Shown here piece after piece: positions 1 through 8,239 of a stretch of DNA of 13,168 bases. Both the position numbers and the translations under genes were made by a program. Source of the stretch: Candidatus Atribacteria bacterium UBA6251 (lineage in GTDB: Bacteria > Atribacterota > Phoenicimicrobiia > Phoenicimicrobiales > Phoenicimicrobiaceae); the NCBI GenBank assembly GCA_002441285.1, contig DJVR01000023.1, positions 1 through 13,168 of the forward strand, read 5' to 3'. Position 1 is the first letter of the stretch. The number at the start of each line of letters is the position of its first letter. The notes beneath the pieces were generated by a model that worked only from the letters and a program-made list of their open reading frames with translations, ran no database searches and was not told where the DNA came from.

Positions 1-165
1 TGTCCCATTAATAGGGAGCATTACATTATTATAAACTAATCAATATTAACTTACTACTTATTATATATCAATCATTAATAATTCTATCTGCATAATGCAA
101 GAAACAAGTTTAGTTTTGTATTTTTCATTTTCGCTATATACTTTCACTATCCACTAACAACTATT
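1..165. other. Non-coding AT-rich stretch downstream of argS
   Basis: This is the 3' flank of argS on the minus strand. I see no convincing gene, no clear terminator hairpin and no RNA gene. The only open minus-strand frame of note is 14 codons long and lacks a Shine-Dalgarno. An 11-bp odd palindrome, TGCATAATGCA, lies at 89-99; its meaning is unknown. Confidence 0.5.
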
Positions 166-1845
166 TTACATCCTCTCTGGGGCAGAAATTCCTAAAATTT
201 TCAGAGTGTTAGATAATACTAATCCTACACATTCGATTAATAGCAATCTAGCCTTAGTCAATTCTAAATCATCGGTAATTATTCGATATACAGTATAATA
301 TTTATGAAATAGAGAGGCTAAATCATAAAGATAATTAGTCAAGAGGTGGGGTTTCCAATTGATAGCTGCGCTTTTTATGGTTTCTTTTAATAAAGATAAC
401 TTTTTAATTAACTCAAATTCTTCTTCTTTATCTAATAAATTCAGGTTTACTTTTTCTAGGTCAGTAATTGGCAAATTAAGGGTCTTCGCATTCTTAATAA
501 TACTACAAATGCGGGCATAAGCATATTGAATATAATAAACGGGATTCTCCATAGATTGAGATTTTGCCACATTTAAGTCAAATTCGGTATGACTATCATA
601 ACTACGCATTAAAAAGAAATATCTAGCTACATCCTTCCCCACTTCTTGCACTAGATCATGAAGGGTAATAAATTCTCCTCCCCTGGTAGACATACCCACT
701 TCTTTTCCATCCTTAATTAAGGTTACAAATTGTACGATTAACACTTCCAAAAAATCTTCTGGGTAACCCAAAGCCTGCATTGCCGCTTTCATTCTTTTTA
801 TATAACCATGGTGATCTGCCCCCCAGATATCGATAACCTGGTTGAACCCTCTTTGATATTTATTCTGGTGATAGATAATATCCGAAGCGAAATAAGTAGG
901 CATACCATTTTCTCTTACTATTACCCGATCTTTTTCATCGCCAAACGCAGTAGTTTTCACCCATAAAGCACCGTCTTTTTGATAAAGAAAATCTCTCTCT
1001 TTTAGTAATTCTATCGCTTCCTGAAGTTTATTTTCTTGATAAAGGGACCTCTCGCTAAACCAGACATCAAACTCTACCCCAAATTCCTTTAAATCTTCCT
1101 CTATTCCTTTTAAAATCTTCTGTAAGGCAATCTCCTTAAAAAACTCACGCGTTTCTTCATCTTTTTTCCCTTGATATTTATCTTGATATTCACTGATAAT
1201 TTCTTGGGCAATATCTTTAATATATTCACCTTTATAACCATCCTCCGGAAAGTTCCAAGATTCTCCTAATAACTGATTGTATCTTGCCTGAACCGATCCA
1301 CCCAGAAGATCCATCTGCCTACCCTGGTCGTTAATGTAATATTCTTTTTCCACTTTATATCCAGCAATCTTTAAGATATTACTTAAGGCATCACCTACTG
1401 CAGCACATTTTCCATGCCCTACATGTAAAGGTCCAGTCGGATTAACGCTAACAAATTCTACCTGAATTCTTTTACCTTTTCCTATATTAAGTTTACCAAA
1501 TTCCTCACCCTTTTTTAGTATTTCTCTCAAATTCTGATATAGCCAGTCTTCTTTCACCCATAAATTAATAAATCCTGGACTAACCAGATCCACCTTATTA
1601 ATCATAGTATCTTCTATTTCTAGGTTATCTAGGATAATTTGAGCAATCTCCAGAGGATTCTTGCCTTTAAATTGACGGGATAATTGTAAGGCAATATTGG
1701 TAGACAAATCTCCATGCACTTTATTTTTCGGAGGAACAAGTAACAATTCAGGAATATCCTGTAGTGGTAATCTGCCTTCTCTTTTACTTTTTCGGATAGC
1801 TTCTAACAAAATTTCTTTTATTTCGGTAGTTAAATCTATGGACAT
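166..1845 (-). CDS. argS: Arginyl-tRNA synthetase (class Ia)
   Basis: This cytoplasmic enzyme charges tRNA-Arg with arginine using ATP. The 559-residue length is usual for bacterial ArgRS. In order I see the N-terminal additional domain (about 1-95), the Rossmann catalytic core with VNPTGPLHVGHG, whose HVGH (141-144) is the HIGH signature, and KEVGMSTRGG (381-390) in the place of the KMSKS loop, which is degenerate in many ArgRS. A helical DALR-type anticodon-binding domain fills roughly 430-559 and ends in the typical APERM. The ATG at 1845 has GAGG eight bases upstream. The gene lies 93 bp downstream of tRNA-Arg(CCU) on the same strand. I found no T-box motif in that gap, so control by a T-box is not supported. 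Identification is secure. Confidence 0.97.
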   Translation of the reverse strand: MSIDLTTEIKEILLEAIRKSKREGRLPLQDIPELLLVPPKNKVHGDLSTNIALQLSRQFKGKNPLEIAQIILDNLEIEDTMINKVDLVSPGFINLWVKEDWLYQNLREILKKGEEFGKLNIGKGKRIQVEFVSVNPTGPLHVGHGKCAAVGDALSNILKIAGYKVEKEYYINDQGRQMDLLGGSVQARYNQLLGESWNFPEDGYKGEYIKDIAQEIISEYQDKYQGKKDEETREFFKEIALQKILKGIEEDLKEFGVEFDVWFSERSLYQENKLQEAIELLKERDFLYQKDGALWVKTTAFGDEKDRVIVRENGMPTYFASDIIYHQNKYQRGFNQVIDIWGADHHGYIKRMKAAMQALGYPEDFLEVLIVQFVTLIKDGKEVGMSTRGGEFITLHDLVQEVGKDVARYFFLMRSYDSHTEFDLNVAKSQSMENPVYYIQYAYARICSIIKNAKTLNLPITDLEKVNLNLLDKEEEFELIKKLSLLKETIKSAAINWKPHLLTNYLYDLASLFHKYYTVYRIITDDLELTKARLLLIECVGLVLSNTLKILGISAPERM

Positions 1846-1938
1846 CGTTTAATCCTCTTTTTTCCTTCACGTATATTTATTGGTATAAACTATTATTATT
1901 TTTATTATTAATTTGAACCAGGAATAAAAATTAAAAAA

Positions 1939-2014
1939 TGGTACGCCCGAGAAGAGTCGAACTTCCAACCAAGGGCTTAGGAAGCCCCTGCTCTATCCAT
2001 TGAGCTACGGGCGC
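1939..2014 (-). tRNA. tRNA-Arg (anticodon CCU)
   Basis: Read on the minus strand it folds as a full cloverleaf of 76 nt including CCA. The acceptor stem GCGCCCG pairs with CGGGCGT, with a G1-U72 wobble. The D stem is GCTC/GAGC, the anticodon stem GGGGC/GCCCT, the T stem GGAAG/CTTCT and the T loop TTCGACT. The anticodon loop TTCCTAA gives CCU at 1979-1981, which reads the arginine codon AGG. The 3' CCA is encoded (1939-1941) and is followed directly by a T-rich run. The gene sits immediately upstream of argS. Confidence 0.95.
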
Positions 2015-2032
2015 ACTACTAAATTTTTAATG

Positions 2033-2038
2033 ATTATA
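2033..2038 (-). promoter_or_regulatory. Possible -10 element for tRNA-Arg/argS
   Basis: A perfect TATAAT lies on the minus strand 18 bp upstream of the tRNA-Arg 5' end. The hexamer 17 bp further upstream (GAAATT) is a poor -35 match, and the whole 2015-2186 gap is so AT-rich that a TATAAT can arise by chance. The rest of that gap shows no gene. Confidence 0.3.
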
Positions 2039-2186
2039 TTTTAATTTTAACTTAAAATTTCTATTATTAAAAATTTTATAAAATTAAATATAGAAGAGAT
2101 TGGGCTTTGGTTATTAATAAAAACAGATTTTATGTTCTTTTTAAAGAAATAATTTACTCCTTGACTAATTAACTCTTTTCATCAGG

Positions 2187-3182
2187 TTAACTTTTAGTAC
2201 TCTCCTCTTTTTTACTATAGAGGAAGCAAGATACTAAATGTCCCTTTTTTACCTCATAAAGCTTAGGTTCCTCTTTAGAACATATCGGCATTACCTGAGA
2301 ACAGCGAGGATGAAATCTGCAACCCTCCGGAGGATTAGCTGGACTGGGTACATCTCCTGGTAAAATTATCCTTTTTTTCTGGTAATCTGGATTAGGAACA
2401 GGTACTGCTGAAACCAGAGCTTGAGCATAAGGATGGAGGGTATGATCAAAAAACTCTTTCTTCTCGGCAATCTCTACAATCTTCCCTAGATACATTACTA
2501 TTACCCTATCACTAATATACTTAATTACACTAAGATCATGGGCTACAAAAAGATAGGTTAAATGAAATTCTTTCTGCAAATCTTTGAGTAAATTAATTAT
2601 TTGTGAGCGAATCGAAACATCCAGGGCAGAAATTGGTTCATCACACATAATAATTTTAGGTTCTAAAGCCAGGGCTCGGGCTATTCCTATTCTCTGCCTC
2701 TGTCCACCACTAAACTCGTGGGGGAACCTATCCATATATTTTGCCGGAATACCTACTCTTTCTAGTAACTCTCCCACTCTTCTATATCTAGTTTGTTGGT
2801 CTTTAAAGAGATTATGGGTTTCCATACCTTCGGCAATTATATTTTTAATCTTTATCCGGGGGTTAAGAGAACTGTAAGGATCCTGAAAGATAATTTGCAT
2901 ATCTTTTCTCTTTTTTCTCATTTCCTGCTTATCTATCCGGGTAACATCTTCACCTTCAAAGATAATTTGTCCACTGGTAGGTTCTTCTAATCTTAAAATA
3001 GTCAGAGCAGTAGTAGTCTTACCACAACCAGATTCCCCCACCAAACCAAGGGTTTCTCCTGTATTTATCTCGAAGGAAATATTGTCTACTGCCTTAATCC
3101 AGCCTACTGTTTTTCTAAAAACACCCTTTTTAATCGGGAAATATTTTACTAGATTTTTTACTTCTAACATAGTTTCTGCCAT
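2187..3182 (-). CDS. oppF: Oligopeptide/dipeptide ABC transporter ATPase (OppF/DppF type)
   Basis: This is one of the two cytoplasmic ATPases that power peptide import through the OppBC channel. The 331 residues contain Walker A GESGCGKT (49-56), Q-loop Q100, ABC signature FSGGQRQR (157-164), Walker B IIMCDE (177-182) and H-loop H215. The C-terminal oligopeptide-transporter extension carries GCRFHPRC and four cysteines at about 288, 294, 301 and 319. The ATG at 3182 is preceded by GGAG at eight bases, and that Shine-Dalgarno overlaps the end of oppD; only 3 bp separate the two genes. It is the last gene of the operon, and no strong terminator follows. The substrate, peptide or otherwise, cannot be read from the ATPase. 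Confidence 0.95.
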   Translation of the reverse strand: MAETMLEVKNLVKYFPIKKGVFRKTVGWIKAVDNISFEINTGETLGLVGESGCGKTTTALTILRLEEPTSGQIIFEGEDVTRIDKQEMRKKRKDMQIIFQDPYSSLNPRIKIKNIIAEGMETHNLFKDQQTRYRRVGELLERVGIPAKYMDRFPHEFSGGQRQRIGIARALALEPKIIMCDEPISALDVSIRSQIINLLKDLQKEFHLTYLFVAHDLSVIKYISDRVIVMYLGKIVEIAEKKEFFDHTLHPYAQALVSAVPVPNPDYQKKRIILPGDVPSPANPPEGCRFHPRCSQVMPICSKEEPKLYEVKKGHLVSCFLYSKKEESTKS

Positions 3183-3185
3183 TTT

Positions 3186-4205
3186 TTACACTCCTGATAA
3201 AATACCTTTCTCCAGTTCTTTCTTTACTTTTTCCACATTCCAGCATCTTATTAAATGACCATCTTCTTTTCCATTTAATAAAGATGGTTCTTCTCTAAAA
3301 CACTTCTCGGTGGTAAATTTACAACGAGGATGAAATTTACAACCAGTAGGAAAATGTAAGGGATCTGGCACCATTCCAGGTATAGTGTCTAATCTTTTTA
3401 GTTCAATATCTAAACGGGGGATAGAGGTTAGAAGACCTAAGGTATAAGGATGCAAAGGATGATAAAAAATAGTTCTTTTATCAGCATACTCCACTACCTT
3501 ACCAGCATACATTACTGCTATCTGATCAGCTATTTCAGCGATAACTCCCAAATCATGAGTAATTATAATTAAGGAACCTTTAAATTCCTGTAAAAGAGAA
3601 CGCATTAAATCCAAAATTTGTGCTTGAATAGTAACATCCAAGGCGGTAGTTGGTTCATCAGCAATTAACAAAGAAGGGTCACAGGATAAAGCCATTGCAA
3701 TCATCGCTCTCTGTCTCATTCCTCCACTTAATTGATAAGGATATTCATTTACTCGTTGCTCAGGTATGGGTATACCTACTTTCCTTAATAATTCTATCGA
3801 TTTTTTTATAGCCTCTTCCCTGCTAAATTTTAGATGAGTAATTAAGGCTTCAGAAATTTGAAAACCTATAGTCAAAACAGGATTTAAGGCTGTCATAGGT
3901 TCCTGAAAGACCATAGCAATCTCTTTCCCTCTGATTTTCCTCATTTCTTCTTCATCTTTCTTTAGTAAATTTTCGCCTTTAAAAATGATTTCTCCTCCTA
4001 CCGTTTTTCCAGGATAATCGAGTAATCTCATTATAGAAAAAGCAGTTACACTCTTACCACAAGCTGATTCACCCACCAAACCTAAAGTTTGACCAGGAAA
4101 AACTTTAAAGTCTACTCCATCTACTGCTTTCACTACTCCATCTTCAGTAAAAAAATAGGTTTTTAGATCTTTTACTTCTAACAAGGCTTTTTTTTCAACT
4201 TCCAC
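3186..4205 (-). CDS. oppD: Oligopeptide/dipeptide ABC transporter ATPase (OppD/DppD type)
   Basis: This is the second cytoplasmic ATPase of the importer and is expected to pair with OppF. The 339 residues show Walker A GESACGKS (45-52), Q-loop Q101, signature LSGGMRQR (159-166), Walker B LLIADE (179-184) and H-loop H217. The C-terminal extension has GCKFHPRC and cysteines at about 289, 295, 302 and 321, the same arrangement as in OppF. Translation starts at a GTG that shares its first base with the TAG stop of oppC (TAGTG), which points to translational coupling. GAGGTG lies seven bases upstream of the GTG. There are no missing catalytic residues. Confidence 0.95.
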   Translation of the reverse strand: MEVEKKALLEVKDLKTYFFTEDGVVKAVDGVDFKVFPGQTLGLVGESACGKSVTAFSIMRLLDYPGKTVGGEIIFKGENLLKKDEEEMRKIRGKEIAMVFQEPMTALNPVLTIGFQISEALITHLKFSREEAIKKSIELLRKVGIPIPEQRVNEYPYQLSGGMRQRAMIAMALSCDPSLLIADEPTTALDVTIQAQILDLMRSLLQEFKGSLIIITHDLGVIAEIADQIAVMYAGKVVEYADKRTIFYHPLHPYTLGLLTSIPRLDIELKRLDTIPGMVPDPLHFPTGCKFHPRCKFTTEKCFREEPSLLNGKEDGHLIRCWNVEKVKKELEKGILSGV

Positions 4206-5140
4206 TATAATTCACCTCGCAAACGTGGATCTAATATATCTCTTAAGGTATCACCTACCAGATTCCAGGCCAGGACAAAAAGAACAATAAATACCCCGGG
4301 ATAAAATACAGTATACCAATATCCTCCAGCATTGCCTGGACTACCAATAATCCAGTTTCTTGCAAAACTAACCATCTGTCCCCAATCAGCATAACCTACT
4401 GGAGCACCAACGCCTAAAAAACTTAAAGCTGCAGCAGTAATAACCATTGAACCAATATTCATAGAAGCCTGTATTAATACTGGAAATATAGTGTTGGGTA
4501 AAAGATGCTTCCAGATAATTTTACCATCTTTTACACCTAATGCTTTAGCAGCAATTACATAGGTTTCCTCCTTGGCGGATAAAATACTTCCCCTGATTAC
4601 CCTGGCATAGCCCATCCAACCAAAGACTATTAAAGCAATCATTACTTTATCCAGACCTCTTCCCAGTATGGTAGTTAAAACCATGGCAGCAACTAAAAAA
4701 GGGAAAGATAGAAAAATGTCCGTTATCCTCATTAATATCTCATCAATCCATCCACCAAAATAAGCAGAGATAGAACCGATTAATAAGCCCACCAGCATAG
4801 AGAAAAATACCGTAATTATTCCAATCTTAAAAGCGGTTCTGGTCCCCCAGATTAAGCCATAAAATATATCATATCCACCTTCTGCAGTCCCACAAAGAGC
4901 TTTTTCATATTTTATCTCTTTACCCATAAATTCATAAACTTGCCTAATATCTTCAGACATAGGAGACCCGGGAGGTTGAGGCTTTACTTCCCAGGACATG
5001 CGGGGTATAGTATAAGGATCTTCAGAAAAAGGTGGAGCAATAAACGGTGCTAATACTGCAATTAAAACAAAAGTAGCTAGCAAGATTATCCCGATGAGTG
5101 ATGCAATATTACTAAATAATTTTCTTAAAATACGATTCAT
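4205..5140 (-). CDS. oppC: Oligopeptide/dipeptide ABC transporter permease (OppC/DppC type)
   Basis: This inner-membrane permease subunit forms the channel with OppB. The 311 residues start with one membrane span (about 12-34), followed by an extracytoplasmic stretch of about 60 residues. The core follows, with spans near 103-127, 145-160, 165-180, 217-240 and 280-297. The EAA loop that contacts the ATPase is AAKALGVKDGKIIWKHLLPN (197-216). The conserved OppC motif before the second span reads GTAEGGYDIFYG (84-95), where the common form is GTDxxGRDxxSR; this looks like a subfamily trait. The gene begins 9 bp after oppB, with GGAG 12 bases before the ATG, a rather long spacing. Its stop overlaps the oppD start. 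Confidence 0.93.
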   Translation of the reverse strand: MNRILRKLFSNIASLIGIILLATFVLIAVLAPFIAPPFSEDPYTIPRMSWEVKPQPPGSPMSEDIRQVYEFMGKEIKYEKALCGTAEGGYDIFYGLIWGTRTAFKIGIITVFFSMLVGLLIGSISAYFGGWIDEILMRITDIFLSFPFLVAAMVLTTILGRGLDKVMIALIVFGWMGYARVIRGSILSAKEETYVIAAKALGVKDGKIIWKHLLPNTIFPVLIQASMNIGSMVITAAALSFLGVGAPVGYADWGQMVSFARNWIIGSPGNAGGYWYTVFYPGVFIVLFVLAWNLVGDTLRDILDPRLRGEL

Positions 5141-5149
5141 TATATCTTA

Positions 5150-6187
5150 TCACTCCAATCTTACCCTAGGATCAATCAGGGCATAAGAAATGTCCACAAT
5201 TAAATTACCGATTACCATAATACTGGCAAATAAGAGGGCAAAACTGATCACTGAACCGTAATCTAACTGTTGAGCGGAAGTTGCAGCCCAAAAACCTAAA
5301 CCCGGATAGTTAAAGATAGTTTCAGTAATCATTACTCCCCCTAACATACTAATAATCATCATTCCCGCTACGGTAGTAACCGGTATTAGCGCATTTCTCT
5401 TGGCATGAAGGTGAATTACTATATTCTCTTCTAGCCCCTTGGCTCGAGCAGTTCTTACGTAATCTTTTCTTAAGGTTTCTAACATACTGGAGCGGGTTAT
5501 TCTTAATAGATATGCCCAGCTAATATATGATAAAGTAATTATAGGGGCAATAAGATGCCTTAAGGCATCCCAAAATATAGCTAAATTTCCATTTAATAAG
5601 GCATCTACGGTAATTAAACCCGTGTAACTACGAAAACTTTCTGCTGTATGGATTATTTCCTGTGCCCAGGAGCTCAATCTTCCCGGAGGTAACCAACCTA
5701 AAATTCCATAAAAGATAAATAAGACCAGCAAACCAAAAATAAAAGTAGGTAGAGACCAGCCAATTATAGCAGTAACCCGGATAGTTTGATCCAACATATC
5801 ATTATGGTGAACCGCAGAAATTACCCCTAACCAAATTCCTACCAAAATAACTGGGATTATAGAATATAGAACTAGTTCTAAAGTAGCAGGAAACCTCTGA
5901 CGAATAGCTTCTCCTATAGGTTGGTTTGCCGATTGAGACCAACCCAGATCAAAACTTATTAATCTTTTAACCCAGTTAAAATAGCCCATAGGAAAGGGAT
6001 CATCTAAATGATATTTGCTAATTAATCGGGCGGTTGATTGAGGATTCTTTAAGGTTCCCGGATCCCTTACATAAGTAGCCAACCTCTCCATTGGACTTAA
6101 TAAAGAAAACACGCAAAAGATAAGGAAAGTTACTCCAAAGAGAATAACCGGTAATAATAATAAACGTCTTATAATATAAGATAACAT
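5150..6187 (-). CDS. oppB: Oligopeptide/dipeptide ABC transporter permease (OppB/DppB type)
   Basis: This is the partner permease of OppC in the cytoplasmic membrane. The 345 residues begin with the family's MLSYIIRR start and a first span at about 9-30. Further spans lie near 102-125, 139-163, 209-229, 266-290 and 312-335. The EAA loop includes ARAKGL (247-252) and runs to about 265. The C-terminus IDPRVRLE is typical of the family. The ATG at 6187 has AAGGAG nine bases upstream. A perfect 13-bp hairpin lies between oppA and this gene, and 9 bp separate it from oppC. The stop codon is TGA, so TGA is a stop in this organism. Confidence 0.94.
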   Translation of the reverse strand: MLSYIIRRLLLLPVILFGVTFLIFCVFSLLSPMERLATYVRDPGTLKNPQSTARLISKYHLDDPFPMGYFNWVKRLISFDLGWSQSANQPIGEAIRQRFPATLELVLYSIIPVILVGIWLGVISAVHHNDMLDQTIRVTAIIGWSLPTFIFGLLVLFIFYGILGWLPPGRLSSWAQEIIHTAESFRSYTGLITVDALLNGNLAIFWDALRHLIAPIITLSYISWAYLLRITRSSMLETLRKDYVRTARAKGLEENIVIHLHAKRNALIPVTTVAGMMIISMLGGVMITETIFNYPGLGFWAATSAQQLDYGSVISFALLFASIMVIGNLIVDISYALIDPRVRLE

Positions 6188-6210
6188 CCTCTATTTCTCC
6201 TTAAAATATG

Positions 6211-6239
6211 CTGGAGTGAAGGATGATCCTTCACTCCAG
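6211..6239 (-). terminator. Strong intercistronic hairpin between oppA and oppB
   Basis: CTGGAGTGAAGGA at 6211-6223 pairs perfectly with 6227-6239 around a 3-nt loop, giving 13 bp. On the minus strand the hairpin is followed by CATATTTTAA, a weak T-tract, so it is probably a partial terminator or a 3' stabiliser of the oppA message rather than a full stop. Such structures are known after binding-protein genes and raise the binding protein over the permeases; that role here is inferred. Confidence 0.8.
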
Positions 6240-6277
6240 TCTTAAATTATTTTTTATTTTTAATCTAACTCTCTGAT

Positions 6278-8146
6278 TTATTCTTTGTAAATATTATAGA
6301 AATCAGCACCTGCAGGTTCACCAGGCATTATGGGGTTATAGTACCAACCTTTAACCCAATCTCTTTCTACATGGTGTCCAATAGGCTGATACAGATACAA
6401 AGAGATAGCCTGATCATGGGCAATTTGTGCTAATTCTCTATAAATTGCTTCTCTCTTTTTAGGATCATTTTCTTTTAAACCTTTTTCCAATAATGGATCA
6501 ACATTTTCTCTGGCGAATTCTCGATAAGCTTCCCCAAAGTAAGCACTATAATCACCTTTGCTACCCATATAAACAGGAGCAAAATTATGAGGATCCGGGT
6601 AATCTGCCAGCCAGCCAATGGTGAAGATAGGTAGTTTTTCAGTTAAGAAGGCTTTCAAGTAAGAAGACCACTGTACCCCCACCGGGGTAATTTTGAATTT
6701 CGGGTTAATCATAGCTGCATAAGTGGAAAGCATGTCACAGGCTGCTTTGCGGACATCATTTCCTTCATTGTAGAAGATATTGAATTCACAACCCTTTTCC
6801 CAGAGTTCCCCATTCCAGGCTTGTCTAAATTCTTCTGCTGCTTTAAGCAGACTAAATTCATAATACAAAGAAGGATCATCTACAAAACCGAGTAATCCCC
6901 GAATAATTGGGCTAGGTACCCTGGTTGCATTACCATGCATAATCTTATCAATAAAGATTTCGTAGGGGAAGAGATAAGAGAATCCTTTTCTTACATGAAT
7001 ATCAGAGAAGAAATCAGGAGGAATTCCTTTCCCATCTAATTTTCCACTACCAATATAGGAATTACCTTCCGCATTAATGGTCCAGGGGAACATGCTCACT
7101 GTATTAGAAAGAGTGGGTAAATTTTTTACTACTCTTACTCCAGGCATATCTTCCACTTCTTTCAGATATTGTACTGGAACATAAATCATATCAGCATCTC
7201 CGGTCTGGAGCATTAATTTTCTGGTAGTCCATTCATTAATATAGTAGTATTGAACGCTTTTTAATTTTGCCGGTCCTTTCCAATATTCGTTAAATCTCTC
7301 CAGGATTAAGATTTCTTCCGGAACCCATTTTTTCAAAACAAATGGACCAGTACCATTCTCAACGGCATAAAGTGGATCATTTTCATTTTCTGGGTCATGA
7401 TACTTCCACCAGCCATCCGCTTTTCCATCCCAATCGCCTTGGGCTATGCACCAATCTTTATTTAAAATGGCTCCCCAGGATCCACAATGAGCTAAAATAT
7501 TTAAGAAAGGCCCATAGGGTTGGGCTAAATGGAAGATTACCTTATTCCCTTCTACTGTTACAGTCTTATCAATATAATTAGTATAGACCTTAATCATAGC
7601 ATCTTTATATTGTGCTTTTAATTCCCCTCTTGGGTCTCCACCTTCAAATAGATCACTATAATTCTCTACTCCAGTTACTTCCAAGGCTATTTCTTCAATG
7701 CTATGGGTACCTAATAAAGGTTCAAACATCATCCACATTGGTCCACCAGCCCGATCGAAGATTAATCCTCTTTTAACTGAATAGGCGACATCTTCTGGAG
7801 TTAAAACTGCTCCATTATGAAATTTGACCCCCTCCCGAATGGGGAAAATATAAGTTAAGCCATCATCCTTAATCAGTCCACTAGCTGCAGAGGGAACTTC
7901 TGTAGCTAACATTGGCTCAAATTCTGAAGTACTTTCTCCTTTGTATGCAATCAAATTATCATAAGTATGGAAAATAATCTCTCCGCTGGCAGTATCATAA
8001 CTCCAGTGTGGATCCATAGTTTCTGGTCCACCAATAGTGGCATAAATAAGAGTTTCTGGATCCTTCGACTGAGCAGCAAAACTAAGGGTGCTGAAAATAA
8101 TTGCTACAGCTAATAAGGTAACTACAATACAAAAATTACGTCTCAT
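6278..8146 (-). CDS. oppA: Peptide ABC transporter substrate-binding protein (SBP family 5)
   Basis: This secreted receptor captures peptides or related solutes and delivers them to OppBCDF. The 622 residues match the large family-5 (OppA/DppA) size. A Sec signal peptide has RR at 2-3, a hydrophobic core to about 21 and a likely cleavage after SFA (residue 24). There is no lipobox cysteine, so the protein should be free in a periplasm. After cleavage come GGPETMDPHWSYD and, further on, IREGVKFHNGAVLTPEDVAY, both typical of the family. I start at ATG 8146, with AAGGAG nine bases upstream; an adjacent in-frame TTG at 8149 is the alternative and would add one residue. It heads the operon. Substrate specificity cannot be read from sequence alone; some family members bind sugars or other solutes. 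Confidence 0.93.
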   Translation of the reverse strand: MRRNFCIVVTLLAVAIIFSTLSFAAQSKDPETLIYATIGGPETMDPHWSYDTASGEIIFHTYDNLIAYKGESTSEFEPMLATEVPSAASGLIKDDGLTYIFPIREGVKFHNGAVLTPEDVAYSVKRGLIFDRAGGPMWMMFEPLLGTHSIEEIALEVTGVENYSDLFEGGDPRGELKAQYKDAMIKVYTNYIDKTVTVEGNKVIFHLAQPYGPFLNILAHCGSWGAILNKDWCIAQGDWDGKADGWWKYHDPENENDPLYAVENGTGPFVLKKWVPEEILILERFNEYWKGPAKLKSVQYYYINEWTTRKLMLQTGDADMIYVPVQYLKEVEDMPGVRVVKNLPTLSNTVSMFPWTINAEGNSYIGSGKLDGKGIPPDFFSDIHVRKGFSYLFPYEIFIDKIMHGNATRVPSPIIRGLLGFVDDPSLYYEFSLLKAAEEFRQAWNGELWEKGCEFNIFYNEGNDVRKAACDMLSTYAAMINPKFKITPVGVQWSSYLKAFLTEKLPIFTIGWLADYPDPHNFAPVYMGSKGDYSAYFGEAYREFARENVDPLLEKGLKENDPKKREAIYRELAQIAHDQAISLYLYQPIGHHVERDWVKGWYYNPIMPGEPAGADFYNIYKE

Positions 8147-8198
8147 CAATAATCACTCCTTTACTTAATTATTATTCAACTAAATATTTTTACCTTTT

Positions 8199-8226
8199 TA
8201 CCAAAAGCAAATAAAATCTCTCGGTA
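8199..8226 (-). promoter_or_regulatory. Hairpin in the oppA leader
   Basis: On the minus strand TACCGAGAG (8218-8226) pairs with CTTTTGGTA (8199-8207) over 9 bp, including two G-U wobbles, around a 10-nt loop. It lies just downstream of an orphan Shine-Dalgarno and about 50 bases before the oppA start. The wobbles mean that the stem exists only in RNA made from the minus strand. Its function is unknown. Confidence 0.4.
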
Positions 8227-8229
8227 TTC

Positions 8230-8239
8230 TCACCTCCTT
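8230..8239 (-). promoter_or_regulatory. Perfect Shine-Dalgarno without a start codon
   Basis: AAGGAGGTGA on the minus strand is fully complementary to the usual 3' end of 16S rRNA, the best match in the window. No ATG, GTG or TTG lies within a usable distance downstream; the next TTG is about 20 bases away. It is 80-odd bases before the oppA start, whose own Shine-Dalgarno is separate. It may be a ribosome standby site, the relic of a lost gene start, or chance. Confidence 0.5.

Noticed and set aside
89..133. 14-codon minus-strand frame beginning MKNTKLNLFLALCR after argS
   Set aside because: It looks like the start of a signal peptide but stops at once and has no Shine-Dalgarno; most likely chance.
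1891..1910. Mirror-symmetric ATTATT-rich run between tRNA-Arg and argS
   Set aside because: Low-complexity AT sequence with mirror, not inverted, symmetry, so it makes no hairpin.
1846..1938. T-box riboswitch upstream of argS
   Set aside because: I looked for the conserved T-box sequence and an antiterminator in the leader; none is present, and the space is short and AT-rich.
2135..2148. TTCTTT/AAAGAA hairpin after oppF as the operon terminator
   Set aside because: The 6-bp stem has only one G-C pair and a 2-nt loop, and no T-run follows directly. Too weak to call.
2162..2167. TTGACT on the plus strand as a -35 box
   Set aside because: No -10 at a proper distance and no plus-strand gene downstream.
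2584..2990. Open frames on the plus strand opposite oppF
   Set aside because: They lie entirely within a well-supported minus-strand ATPase gene, have no family features and no convincing ribosome-binding site. The same holds for plus-strand frames opposite oppA and ftsH.
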